From: Spiribacter curvatus
Lineage (GTDB): Bacteria > Pseudomonadota > Gammaproteobacteria > Nitrococcales > Nitrococcaceae
Direction of reading: 5' to 3'
Length of the DNA: 64,000 bases
Assembly: GCF_000485905.1 (NCBI RefSeq)
Contig: NC_022664.1
Location: forward strand, 496,001 to 560,000
The position numbers and the translations under genes were made by a program. Within the stretch, counting starts at the first letter, position 1, and each line of letters begins with the position of its first letter. Positions 50,324-59,117 of this stretch are shown here, piece after piece. Below the pieces are notes generated by a model, which worked only from the letters and a program-made list of their open reading frames with translations, was not told the DNA's origin and made no database searches.

Positions 50324-50755
50324 TCAGCGCCGCTTCGGTTCGAGGTAGAGGTACGTCTTTGACAGGCGGTCATGCCAGGTCAGGCCCTGCCGATCGATCA
50401 GTGCCCACAAAAAACCGAGCCCGGCCGGCAGCCACGAGAGTATTGCCGTGAAGAATCGGTGCGTGGCGGCGCGGGTCGTCACCCTCGCGCCGTCGGCATC
50501 CACCAGTCGCAGGCGCCAGGCTTTCATCCCCAGGGTGTTGCCGCCCCAGACCCAGAAGCCGATGAAAAACGCGTACGCCACCGCCAGCAGATACACGCGG
50601 AACAGCCCGTCGCCGGCGGGTGCGGCTTCGCCCCCCTGAAACGCGATCCAAAGGGCGCCTGCACCCATCCACAGCGCAATCAGCAATAGCCCGTCATAAA
50701 GCACAGCGGCGAGTCGGCGTAGCAGGCTGGGATGGTTATCGGCGGGGAGGGGCAT
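50324..50755 (-). CDS. RDD family membrane protein
   Basis: A 143-residue protein with three or four hydrophobic segments. RRLAAVLYDGLLLIALWMG matches the R-D-D region of the family, and GNTLGMKAWRLRLVD is the second conserved block. Function unknown. ATG 50755 lies only 16 bp after the CCA end of tRNA-Glu on the same strand, with no terminator or promoter between, so the mRNA probably derives from the tRNA transcript. The position next to lptG is shared with many relatives. Confidence 0.82.
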   Translation of the reverse strand: MPLPADNHPSLLRRLAAVLYDGLLLIALWMGAGALWIAFQGGEAAPAGDGLFRVYLLAVAYAFFIGFWVWGGNTLGMKAWRLRLVDADGARVTTRAATHRFFTAILSWLPAGLGFLWALIDRQGLTWHDRLSKTYLYLEPKRR

Positions 50756-50771
50756 AGGGGTACCGGGATAA

Positions 50772-50846
50772 TGGTGCTCCCACGGGGATTTGAACCCCGG
50801 TTTCCGCCTTGAGAGGGCGGCGTCCTTACCGCTAGACGATGGGAGC
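50772..50846 (-). tRNA. tRNA-Glu (anticodon CTC)
   Basis: Reading the minus strand: a 7-bp acceptor stem GCTCCCA / TGGGAGC, anticodon arm CCGCC-CTCTCAA-GGCGG with anticodon CTC (reads GAG), T arm CCGGG-GTTCAAAT-CCCCG, discriminator A and an encoded CCA (50774-50772). The D-arm sequence (CGTCTAGCGGTAAGGACG) is typical of tRNA-Glu. It is upstream of the RDD gene and probably cotranscribed with it. Confidence 0.95.
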
Positions 50847-50902
50847 ATGACCTGTTCTGCTGTGTCGTGACGCCATGATCAACGCCGTCGGCACAGCCTG
50901 TT

Positions 50903-50930
50903 ATTATACGGTCTCGTTTTTGTGGCACAA
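50903..50930 (-). promoter_or_regulatory. promoter of tRNA-Glu
   Basis: On the minus strand TTGTGC (50930-50925), a 16-bp spacer and a perfect TATAAT (50908-50903). The predicted start near 50896 gives a leader of about 50 bases before the mature tRNA end. Confidence 0.65.
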
Positions 50931-50947
50931 GAGGCTGGGTTCACACC

Positions 50948-52255
50948 GTGACTGTCGCGCAAGCCCAGGGGATTACCCCGACCATCATCACCCGCGATCA
51001 GCACGTGATCTCGCGGGCACAGATCAGTGATAAGGCGCTGAGCGTGCTCTATCGGCTGAAGAATGCCGGTTACGGCGCTTATCTAGTCGGCGGCGGCGTG
51101 CGTGATCTCTCCCTTGGCCGCGAACCGAAGGATTTCGACGTCGCCACCGACGCGACGCCCGATGAGGTCAAGGCGCTGTTCCGCAACTGCCGACTGATCG
51201 GTCGACGATTCCGGTTGGCCCATGTCCACTGGGGGCCGGAGATCATCGAGGTGGCGACCTTCCGGGCCCTCACACCCGATGCCGACGCCGCCGCCGACCA
51301 TGTGGTCGAGGACGGCCTCGTGCTGCGCGACAATGTCTACGGCACGATCGAGGAAGACGCCCTGCGCCGCGATTTCACGATCAATGCGCTGTACTACAAC
51401 ATCGCCGACTTCTCGGTGGTGGACTATGCCGACGGCATGGCCGACCTCCGCGCCGGCCGCCTGCGGCTGATCGGTGATCCCGCCGTGCGTTACCGCGAGG
51501 ATCCGGTGCGGATGCTCCGGGCCGTGCGTTTCGCCGCCAAGCTCGGCTTCACGATCGATCCCGGTACCGCCGATCCCATCCCCCGAATGGCAGACTCGCT
51601 TGACGACATCCCGCCAGCGCGGCTCTTCGATGAGGTGCTCAAACTGTTCATGGCCGGGCAGGGGGTGGAGACCTTCGAGTCGCTCCGCCGCCACGGACTG
51701 TTCCGCTATCTCTTCCCCGCCAGTGACACCGCACTGGATGATGATGAGTTCGGCCAGCACATTACATTCGTCGCGCGGGCTCTCGAGAGCACCGATCAGC
51801 GGGTCAACAACGATCGACCGGTTACCCCCGCGTTTTTATTCGCGGCGCTGCTCTGGCCCGCGATTCTCAGCCAGTTGCCCGGTGCGCGTCTCAAACCCGG
51901 GATTGATCCGGAACTCTTTGAGCAGTCGGTGACTGAGGCGCTGGAGCGTCAGCTCCGTCAGGTGGCGATCCCCAAGCGTTTTGCTATGCCCATGCGTGAG
52001 ATCTGGGCCCTGCAGCCGCGCTTTCATTCCGCCTCCGAGAAAAAGGCCCGGCGGCTGTTCTCGCACCCACGCTACCGTGCCGCCTATGACTTCCTGCTAT
52101 TGCGCCGCGAGGCGGGGCTGGTCGATCCTGAGCTGGCCGACGTCTGGCAGCGCTACACCGAAAGCAGTGAGGACGCGCCGCCGCCCACACCGGCCCGGCG
52201 GCGCCGGCGCGGCGGCCGCCGTCGTGGTCCTGCGCCGGATGCGGGGGACGGATGA
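50948..52255 (+). CDS. pcnB: poly(A) polymerase I
   Basis: A 435-residue nucleotidyltransferase that adds poly(A) tails and promotes RNA decay. AYLVGGGVRDLSLGREPKDFDVATDA contains the catalytic Asp pair, and RRDFTINALYYN and RYREDPVRMLRAVRFAAKLGF are family motifs separating it from a CCA-adding enzyme by length and wording. It ends in a basic tail (RRRRRGGRRRG). The start appears to be GTG 50948. folK follows with a 4-bp overlap. Confidence 0.92.
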   Translation: MTVAQAQGITPTIITRDQHVISRAQISDKALSVLYRLKNAGYGAYLVGGGVRDLSLGREPKDFDVATDATPDEVKALFRNCRLIGRRFRLAHVHWGPEIIEVATFRALTPDADAAADHVVEDGLVLRDNVYGTIEEDALRRDFTINALYYNIADFSVVDYADGMADLRAGRLRLIGDPAVRYREDPVRMLRAVRFAAKLGFTIDPGTADPIPRMADSLDDIPPARLFDEVLKLFMAGQGVETFESLRRHGLFRYLFPASDTALDDDEFGQHITFVARALESTDQRVNNDRPVTPAFLFAALLWPAILSQLPGARLKPGIDPELFEQSVTEALERQLRQVAIPKRFAMPMREIWALQPRFHSASEKKARRLFSHPRYRAAYDFLLLRREAGLVDPELADVWQRYTESSEDAPPPTPARRRRRGGRRRGPAPDAGDG

Positions 52256-52737
52256 CCCGGGCGTTTGTCGGCATCGGCAGCAACCTCGATGATCCGGCCG
52301 CCCAGGTCCACCGCGCCATCCAGGCACTGGGTGCCATCGCTGGGTCGAGCTGTGTGGCCGCCTCGCGGTGCTACCGCAATCCGCCCATGGGACCGGCCGA
52401 TCAGCCTGATTACGTCAACGCGGTAGCAGCGCTTGATACCACACTGCCCCCGCATGACCTGCTTGCCGCGCTACAGGCGCTGGAAGCTGAAGCCGGCCGT
52501 GAACGCAATGGCCGTCGCTGGGGGCCGCGACCGCTGGACCTCGATCTGCTGCTCCACGGTGAGTCGCGGATCGACACCGCGGATCTGACGGTGCCACATC
52601 CCGGTCTGACGGTGCGCCCATTCGTGCTGGTGCCACTGGCCGAGATCGAGCCAGACCGGTGGGTGCCCGGTGCCGGGCGCGTCGCTGACCTGGCCGCGAA
52701 GGTGGACGACAGCGGCTTGATGGCCGAGGAGGACTGA
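52252..52737 (+). CDS. folK: 2-amino-4-hydroxy-6-hydroxymethyldihydropteridine pyrophosphokinase
   Basis: A 161-residue HPPK enzyme of folate synthesis, transferring pyrophosphate from ATP to the pterin. The signatures are FVGIGSNLDDP, RNPPMGPADQPDYVNAV, and GRERNGRRWGPRPLDLDLLL with the magnesium-binding Asp pair. ATG 52252 overlaps the pcnB stop. panB follows after 3 bp in the pcnB-folK-panB-panC-pgi operon. Confidence 0.95.
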   Translation: MTRAFVGIGSNLDDPAAQVHRAIQALGAIAGSSCVAASRCYRNPPMGPADQPDYVNAVAALDTTLPPHDLLAALQALEAEAGRERNGRRWGPRPLDLDLLLHGESRIDTADLTVPHPGLTVRPFVLVPLAEIEPDRWVPGAGRVADLAAKVDDSGLMAEED

Positions 52738-52740
52738 GCC

Positions 52741-53541
52741 ATGAATGCAGCCGTGACGCTCGCAACATTGCGCCGGATGAAGACCGAACAGTCTCCCATC
52801 GTGGCGATCACTGCCTACGATTACAGTTTCGCGCGCCTGGTGGACGCCGCGGGTGTGGATGTGGTGCTGGTCGGTGATTCGCTCGGTATGGTCATGCAGG
52901 GTCATGGCAGCACAGTGCCGGTCACACTGTCTGACATGGCCTATCACACCCGCTGTGTGGCTCGCGGGCTGGAGCGTGCCTATCTGATGGTGGACCTGCC
53001 TTTTCTGAGCGATACCGACGACCATACGGCACTCAGGAGTGCCGCTCGGCTGATGAAGGAAGGCGGCGCGGACATGGTCAAGATTGAGGCCCATGCCGCT
53101 CAGGCGCCCGTGGTCGAAGCGCTGTCACACGCGGGTGTGCCGGTCTGTGCGCATTTCGGCCTGCGCCCGCAGCGGGTCGGGCAGCTGGGTGGCTACCGCG
53201 TCCAGGGGCGCGATGAGGCCGGCGCCCGCCAGGTGCTGGAGGACGCTCGGGCGCTCGAGGCCGCCGGCGCTGACATCCTGCTGGTGGAGTGTCTATCGGC
53301 GGCGGTCGCCGCTCAGGTACGTGAGCAGACCACACTGCCGCTGATCGGTATCGGCGCCGGCGTGGACTGTGACGGCCAGATTCTGGTTCTCCAGGACATG
53401 CTGGGCGTAACCCCCGGTCAGCCGCCCCGTTTCAGTCATGACTTTCTGGCCGACACCGGCAGCGCCCAGTCGGCAGTCGAGGCCTATGTCGAGGCGGTGC
53501 GCACGCGTGATTTTCCACGCCGCGAGCATACATTCGAGTAA
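52741..53541 (+). CDS. panB: 3-methyl-2-oxobutanoate hydroxymethyltransferase
   Basis: A 266-residue TIM-barrel enzyme that makes ketopantoate in pantothenate synthesis. VGDSLGMVMQGHGSTVPVTL contains metal and substrate residues, LLVECLS contains the catalytic Glu, and IGIGAGVDCDGQILVLQDML is the C-terminal signature. It is three bases from panC and within the five-gene operon starting at pcnB. panD is not in this window. Confidence 0.96.
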   Translation: MNAAVTLATLRRMKTEQSPIVAITAYDYSFARLVDAAGVDVVLVGDSLGMVMQGHGSTVPVTLSDMAYHTRCVARGLERAYLMVDLPFLSDTDDHTALRSAARLMKEGGADMVKIEAHAAQAPVVEALSHAGVPVCAHFGLRPQRVGQLGGYRVQGRDEAGARQVLEDARALEAAGADILLVECLSAAVAAQVREQTTLPLIGIGAGVDCDGQILVLQDMLGVTPGQPPRFSHDFLADTGSAQSAVEAYVEAVRTRDFPRREHTFE

Positions 53542-53544
53542 CCG

Positions 53545-54420
53545 ATGCAGATTCTGACCGACATTGCGGCGCTGCGTGCGCAGATCGCGAAGTGGCGCCG
53601 CAGCGGCGAGCACATCGGTTTCGTGCCCACCATGGGTAATCTTCATGGCGGCCATCTCAAGCTGGTGGATGAGGCCCGATCCCGGAGCGATCGGGTGGTG
53701 GTCAGCATTTTCGTGAACCCCACGCAGTTCGGACCGGGCGAGGATTATCAAGGCTATCCGCGGACCTGGGCGGCGGACTGCGAGGCCCTGCGTGACCATG
53801 ATGCCGATCTCCTGTTCGCGCCCGAGGTCGATGCCCTCTATCCGGACGGCGCCGGGCTGCGGACCTGCGTGGCGGTGCCGGCGCTCAACGATATCCTCTG
53901 TGGGGCATCCCGCCCCGGACACTTCACGGGCGTGGCCACGGTGGTGACGAAACTGCTCAATCTCGTCCAGCCCGATCTGGCGGTCTTCGGGCTTAAAGAC
54001 TACCAACAGCTGCTGGTGATCCGCCGGCTGGTGCGCGATCTCCACCTGCCCGTGGAGATTGTCGGCGGGGCGATCGCCCGCGAATCCGATGGGCTCGCCA
54101 TGAGCAGTCGCAATGCCTATCTGAGCGAAGAGGAGCGACGCCGGGCCCCGGTCCTGTATCAGACCCTCCAGGCACTGGCGAAGCGGCTTGAGGCCGGCGC
54201 GAGCGATTTCGGGGCGTTGGTCGACGAAGGACTCGGGGAACTGCGCCGGGCAGGCCTCGAGCCCGATTATCTCGAGATCCGCCGGGCCGCCGATCTGGGT
54301 GTCGCGGCAATCGATGATACGGCGCTGGTGATCCCCGCCGCGGTGTATCTGGGGCGCGCGCGATTGATCGATAATGTCCGGGTGCATCGATCCGCGGACC
54401 GCCTCAAGGGAGCCCCATGA
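53545..54420 (+). CDS. panC: pantothenate synthetase
   Basis: A 291-residue adenylate-forming ligase that joins pantoate and beta-alanine. PTMGNLHGGHLKLVDEAR contains the HIGH-type motif, FVNPTQFGPGEDY binds pantoate, GLKDYQQ and AMSSRNAYLS (KMSKS-like) complete the active site. It overlaps pgi by 4 bp. Confidence 0.96.
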   Translation: MQILTDIAALRAQIAKWRRSGEHIGFVPTMGNLHGGHLKLVDEARSRSDRVVVSIFVNPTQFGPGEDYQGYPRTWAADCEALRDHDADLLFAPEVDALYPDGAGLRTCVAVPALNDILCGASRPGHFTGVATVVTKLLNLVQPDLAVFGLKDYQQLLVIRRLVRDLHLPVEIVGGAIARESDGLAMSSRNAYLSEEERRRAPVLYQTLQALAKRLEAGASDFGALVDEGLGELRRAGLEPDYLEIRRAADLGVAAIDDTALVIPAAVYLGRARLIDNVRVHRSADRLKGAP

Positions 54421-56003
54421 CGCCACTGACATCCACACCCGAATGGCAGGCACTGCATTCCGATCGAGCGGCGATCGAGGATCAATCCATCGCTGCACTG
54501 TTCGCTGACGATCCGGATCGGTTCACCGATTTCTCGATCACTGTGGATGGCCTGCTGCTTGATTACAGCAAACAGCCGATCTCGCGTGCAGTTCGTGAGC
54601 AGTTGCTGGCCGTGGCCCGGGCACGGAATGTCGCCGCGCAGCGCGATGCCATGCTGACCGGCCAGCGCATCAATCGCAGTGAGGATCGTGCCGTGCTCCA
54701 TACCGCCCTGCGGGTCCCCGCCGGAGCGCCTGGCTGGGCCGATGCGACCATCGCCCGGGATGTAACGGCTACCCGTTCGAGAATGGCCGAGCTGGCCACT
54801 GCGATTCGTGAGCGGCAACGCACCGGCGCAACGGGCAAACCCATCGAGCATGTGATCAACATCGGTATCGGCGGCTCGGATCTGGGGCCGCGGCTGGTGC
54901 TTGAGGCCCTCGCTCCGCTCAGCGACGGGCCCCGGGTGCATTTCGTTGCCAACATCGATGGTGTCGAGCTGCAGCAGGCGATGGCGGCCTGCGACCCGGA
55001 GCGGACATTGGTGCTGGTGGTCTCGAAGAGCTTTGGGACCGTCGAGACCATGGCCAACGCCCACGAGGCTATGGCGTGGCTGCGCCGGTGTGTGCCGGCG
55101 GATGATGTGCTCGCCCGTCAGGTGCTGGCCGTGACCGCGAACCTCGACTCGGTGCGGGCGCTGGGGCTTGATCCCGATCTTGCGCTGCCCATGCGCGACT
55201 GGGTGGGCGGTCGTTACTCGCTCTGGTCGGCGGTGGGGTTTTCCATCATGCTCGGCCTTGGACCGGCCGCCTTCGAGGCGCTGCTCGACGGCGCCCATGT
55301 CATGGATCGGCATTTCGCCGAGGCCCCCCTCGAATCCAACATGCCGGTCATGCTGGGGCTGGTGTCCGTTCTCAATGCCACTCTGCTGGGGCGGCGCAGC
55401 CAGGCAGTCGTGCCCTATACCGAGCGCCTCGGGCGCTTGTCTGCCTATCTCCAGCAGTTACTCATGGAAAGCAATGGCAAGTCGGTGGATACCGATGGCG
55501 ATGCCGTCAGTCTGTCTACCGCCGCCGCCGTCTGGGGGCAGACCGGCACGCCGGGCCAGCATGCGTTTTTCCAGGCGCTGCATCAGGGCACCGATGTGGT
55601 TCCGGTGGATTTTGTCGGAGTGGCCCGGCCGGTGGCCGGCGAGAAGGGTGACCCGCTGGAGCTGACGGCGCACCTGTTCGCCCAGGGACAGGCACTGATG
55701 CAGGGCCGTTGGGGTGAGGGGCTGTCCGCGATGCAGCGCTGCCCGGGCAATCGGCCCAGCAACACCCTCCTGCTGAGGGCGCTTGACGCTCGCCGTCTGG
55801 GGTCGCTGATCGCGCTCTACGAGCACCGGGCCTTTGTCGAGGCGGCTGTGTGGGGCATCAACGCCTTCGATCAGTTCGGTGTCGAGCTGGGCAAGGGGCT
55901 GGCTGCGGACCTGAAGCCGATCATCGCGGGCGGTCTTGAGCCGGCGGGGCTGGATGGCTCCACCGCCGGGTTGATTGCACGCTATCGCCACTGGCGGGGC
56001 TGA
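54417..56003 (+). CDS. pgi: glucose-6-phosphate isomerase
   Basis: A 528-residue isomerase of glycolysis and gluconeogenesis. IGIGGSDLGPRLV, LLMESNGKSVD, GTDVVPVDFVG and the C-terminal FDQFGVELGKGLA with the catalytic Lys are all in place. Conservation runs to the last residues (GLIARYRHWRG). The last 83 bp overlap queG on the other strand, the longest convergent overlap in the window. Confidence 0.96.
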   Translation: MTPLTSTPEWQALHSDRAAIEDQSIAALFADDPDRFTDFSITVDGLLLDYSKQPISRAVREQLLAVARARNVAAQRDAMLTGQRINRSEDRAVLHTALRVPAGAPGWADATIARDVTATRSRMAELATAIRERQRTGATGKPIEHVINIGIGGSDLGPRLVLEALAPLSDGPRVHFVANIDGVELQQAMAACDPERTLVLVVSKSFGTVETMANAHEAMAWLRRCVPADDVLARQVLAVTANLDSVRALGLDPDLALPMRDWVGGRYSLWSAVGFSIMLGLGPAAFEALLDGAHVMDRHFAEAPLESNMPVMLGLVSVLNATLLGRRSQAVVPYTERLGRLSAYLQQLLMESNGKSVDTDGDAVSLSTAAAVWGQTGTPGQHAFFQALHQGTDVVPVDFVGVARPVAGEKGDPLELTAHLFAQGQALMQGRWGEGLSAMQRCPGNRPSNTLLLRALDARRLGSLIALYEHRAFVEAAVWGINAFDQFGVELGKGLAADLKPIIAGGLEPAGLDGSTAGLIARYRHWRG

Positions 56004-57054
56004 CGAGTCGTGTCAGCGCCCACTGCACATGCTCAGTAACGAGGGCGGAGGGGTGATCGAGGCGCTCGCGTAAAGCCTCGATGGCCGCCGGATCGGCGGG
56101 TCCATTACCGAGGGCGACGGCGAGGTTGCGCAGCCAGCGCTCATGCCCGAGTCGCCGGATCGCCGAGCCCTCGGTGCGCTTGAGAAACGTGGTCTCGTCC
56201 CAGCGGAACAGCTCCACCAGCGAGGCGCTCTCCAGCCCATGGCGGGGGTGGAAATCGGCCTCGTCGGTGGGTTGGGCATAGCGATTCCAGGGACACACGG
56301 CCTGACAGTCATCGCAGCCGAATACCCGGTTGCCAATCGCGGGCCGCAGTTCTTCCGGGATGCTGCCCTCGTGTTCGATGGTCAGATACGAAACGCAACG
56401 CCGCGCATCGAGCTGACCCGGGCCGGTGATGGCGCCGGTGGGGCAGACGTCAATGCAGGCCCGACAGCTGCCACACAGGTCCGCAACCGGGTCACTCGTC
56501 GGCAGCGGCAGATCGGTGAATATCTCGCCGAGGAAGAAATACGAACCGGCGTGGCGGTTGAGCAGTAGGGTGTTCTTACCGATCCAGCCCAGTCCCGCAT
56601 CCCGGCCCAGTGCCTTTTCCAGTACGGGTGCGCTGTCGACGAATACGCGGTAGCCAAACGCCCCCACCGAGGACTCGATTCGTTGCGCGAGCGCCTGAAG
56701 CCGTTTTCGCATCAGCTTGTGATAGTCCCGCCCGAGCGCATAGCGGGCGATGAAGGCACGCCGGCGATCGGCAAGAATCGCGTCATCGGCCTCCAGATCC
56801 GGCGGGCGATAGTCCATGCGCACGCTGATGACGCGGATCGTCCCAGGAACCAGTCGCTCTGGACGGGCCCGCTTGACGCCATGGCGGGCCATCCAGCGCA
56901 TCGTGCCGTGGCGGCCGTCCTGTAACCAGCGAAGCAGATGCTGCTCGTCCCGGGCGAGGGCCGGGCGGGCCACGCCCAGTTCGTCAAAACCGAGTTCACC
57001 GGCCCACTCGCGAATGACCGGCAGGATCTCGCGGCTGTCATGCGTTCGCACCAT
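55921..57054 (-). CDS. queG: epoxyqueuosine reductase QueG
   Basis: A 377-residue cobalamin-dependent reductase for the last step of queuosine synthesis in tRNA. The DUF1730 cobalamin-binding N-terminal part is followed by two [4Fe-4S] motifs: CGSCRACIDVCPTGAI and FGCDDCQAVCPWNR; C-terminal HEAT-like helices end near EHVQWALTRL. The last 27 residues run antisense into the conserved end of pgi and look non-conserved. It is divergent from nnr. Confidence 0.93.
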   Translation of the reverse strand: MVRTHDSREILPVIREWAGELGFDELGVARPALARDEQHLLRWLQDGRHGTMRWMARHGVKRARPERLVPGTIRVISVRMDYRPPDLEADDAILADRRRAFIARYALGRDYHKLMRKRLQALAQRIESSVGAFGYRVFVDSAPVLEKALGRDAGLGWIGKNTLLLNRHAGSYFFLGEIFTDLPLPTSDPVADLCGSCRACIDVCPTGAITGPGQLDARRCVSYLTIEHEGSIPEELRPAIGNRVFGCDDCQAVCPWNRYAQPTDEADFHPRHGLESASLVELFRWDETTFLKRTEGSAIRRLGHERWLRNLAVALGNGPADPAAIEALRERLDHPSALVTEHVQWALTRLVSPASGDSVQSTRRWSHPAPPAQDRPR

Positions 57055-57096
57055 TGTTACAGTCTAACGCCTCGAACCCCCTGATGTGAGCGCGCT

Positions 57097-58581
57097 ATGA
57101 TGCCGGGCATGAACAGGCTCCCCCACAACCTCTACACCCCCGCGCAGGTCCGCGAGCTCGATCGCCGGGCGATTGAAGATCATGGCATTCCCGGTGGTGT
57201 GCTGATGGCGCGGGCTGGACGGTCAGCCTGGCAGCACCTGCGTCAGCGGTTTCCGGCGGCCCATCGCCTGCTGGTGCTCTGCGGCGGTGGCAATAACGGT
57301 GGCGATGGCTATGTTGTTGCCCGGCTCGCCGCTGAGGCAGGGCTTACGGTCGAGCTCTGCCCCATGGCTGATCCGCAGCAGCTGGACGGGCACGCCCGCG
57401 AGGCTGCCGATGCGGCACTCGCGGTGGTGCCGCCGATCGCTACGCCATGGACGGCGATCGGCGAGGCGGATGCGGTGGTGGATGCCATGCTGGGAACCGG
57501 GATCGATCGACCGGTGACGGGGGCGATGGCTGCGGTGATTGATGCCCTCAACGCGCAACACGCCCCGGTGATGAGTATCGATGTGCCGTCGGGGCTCAAT
57601 GCGCGGACTGGCCGCGTCATGGGGACGGCGGTCCGTGCCGCCACCACGCCGACCTTTATCGGTCTTAAACAGGGCCTCTTCACGGGTGAGGCCGCGGACT
57701 TCGTCGGCGAGCTTGCCTTTGACGCGCTGCAGGTGCCGGCGTCGGTTCATGATGGGATCGAACCGTCGTCGATGCGACTGTCGGAGTCTGCCCTGGCGGA
57801 TGGGCTGAGGCCCCGTGCCCGCACCAGTCACAAAGGCGACTTTGGTCATGTCCGAGTCATTGGCGGTGACCACGGCATGGGCGGTGCCGTGCGCATGGCG
57901 GGCGAGGCGGCGGCGCGTGTGGGCGCGGGACGGGTCAGCATTGCCACACGCCCGGCTCATGTCGCGGCTGTGCTGGCGGCGCGTCCGGAATTGATGGTCG
58001 ATGGGGTCGATGATGCGACTGGCCTTGGGGCAACGCTGGCGTCCACGGATACACTCGCCGTCGGTCCGGGGCTTGGGCAGTCGGTCTGGGGCGCGGCGCT
58101 GTTCGAACACACGCTCGGGCATACCGGTCCGATGGTGCTGGACGCCGATGCGCTGAACGGGCTGGCCGGTCGCGGGATGCGCCGCGATGACTGGATCCTG
58201 ACACCGCATCCAGGCGAAGCGGCTCGTCTTCTGGACACAACAGCCGAGGCGATTGTCGATGATCGTTTCGCCGCGGCCCACGCGATCGTCGGGCGCTATG
58301 GTGGCATCGTCGTGCTGAAGGGCGCCGGCACGCTGATCGCCGACGACCGGCGCTGTGTCATCTGCACTGAGGGCAATCCAGGGATGGCGAGCGGCGGCAT
58401 GGGGGACGTGCTGACCGGTGTGATTGCCGGGCTGCGCGCGCAGGGGCTGGATGCATTCGACGCCGCCTGTCTCGGAGTGCAGGCGCATGCCCGGTCCGCT
58501 GATCGGGGCGCGTGCGAGGGCGAGCGGGGTCTACTGGCGGTGGATCTCATCGACCGGCTGAGGGCAGTGATCAACCCATGA
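57097..58581 (+). CDS. nnr: bifunctional NAD(P)H-hydrate epimerase / ADP-dependent dehydratase
   Basis: A 494-residue metabolite-repair enzyme. The N-terminal YjeF_N epimerase domain (about 15-215) has CGGGNNGGDGYVVARL and the catalytic Asp in SIDVPSGLNA. The C-terminal ribokinase-like dehydratase (about 230-490) has NPGMASGGMGDVLTG. It repairs hydrated NADH and NADPH. Several ATGs are possible (57097, 57100, 57109). tsaE overlaps by 4 bp. Confidence 0.93.
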   Translation: MMPGMNRLPHNLYTPAQVRELDRRAIEDHGIPGGVLMARAGRSAWQHLRQRFPAAHRLLVLCGGGNNGGDGYVVARLAAEAGLTVELCPMADPQQLDGHAREAADAALAVVPPIATPWTAIGEADAVVDAMLGTGIDRPVTGAMAAVIDALNAQHAPVMSIDVPSGLNARTGRVMGTAVRAATTPTFIGLKQGLFTGEAADFVGELAFDALQVPASVHDGIEPSSMRLSESALADGLRPRARTSHKGDFGHVRVIGGDHGMGGAVRMAGEAAARVGAGRVSIATRPAHVAAVLAARPELMVDGVDDATGLGATLASTDTLAVGPGLGQSVWGAALFEHTLGHTGPMVLDADALNGLAGRGMRRDDWILTPHPGEAARLLDTTAEAIVDDRFAAAHAIVGRYGGIVVLKGAGTLIADDRRCVICTEGNPGMASGGMGDVLTGVIAGLRAQGLDAFDAACLGVQAHARSADRGACEGERGLLAVDLIDRLRAVINP

Positions 58582-59042
58582 CGCGAGCGGTGGTCAATCT
58601 CGCCGACGAGGCGGCGACCGAGGCCCTCGGCGCCGTACTCCAGGCGTATCGGCCTGAACGCGGCTGCGTGCATCTGATCGGTGACCTCGGTGCCGGCAAG
58701 ACGACACTGATGCGGGGCTTCCTGCGTGCAGCGGGTCACCCGGGCGCCGTCCGCAGCCCGACCTATACATTGGTGGAGCCGTATGCGTTTGGCAGCCGCT
58801 GGGTTTATCACCTTGATCTCTACCGCCTTGCCGATCCGGAAGAGCTCGAGTTCATCGGCCTGCGCGAGCTCGTCGACACCGGTCTGCTGCTTGTCGAGTG
58901 GCCGCTGCGGGGCGAGGGCGTATTGCCAGCGCCGGACCTGAGCGTACGGCTGGAGGCGATGGGTGCCGGGCGTCAGGCGGTGCTGGAGCGCCTGACGCCG
59001 CAGTGGCCTGCACCCGCAGGGATCATTGAGGCGATGGGCTAG
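58578..59042 (+). CDS. tsaE: tRNA threonylcarbamoyladenosine biosynthesis ATPase TsaE
   Basis: A 154-residue P-loop ATPase needed, with TsaB, TsaC and TsaD, to make the t6A37 base in ANN-decoding tRNAs. Walker A is GDLGAGKTTLMRG, RSPTYTLVEPY is the switch region, and HLDLYRLADPEELEFIG and LLVEWPLRG are typical. ATG 58578 overlaps the nnr stop (ATGA). Confidence 0.93.
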   Translation: MTRAVVNLADEAATEALGAVLQAYRPERGCVHLIGDLGAGKTTLMRGFLRAAGHPGAVRSPTYTLVEPYAFGSRWVYHLDLYRLADPEELEFIGLRELVDTGLLLVEWPLRGEGVLPAPDLSVRLEAMGAGRQAVLERLTPQWPAPAGIIEAMG

Positions 59043-59117
59043 CAGGCGGCCCTATCCCGCTATGTATGCAGGATTTTATTGAAATCGAGCCATGCCTATG
59101 GCGTACTCTTGGCCATC

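Noticed and set aside
53293-54498. A 401-codon frame antisense to panC
   Set aside because: panC on the other strand is certain; the antisense product has no family features.
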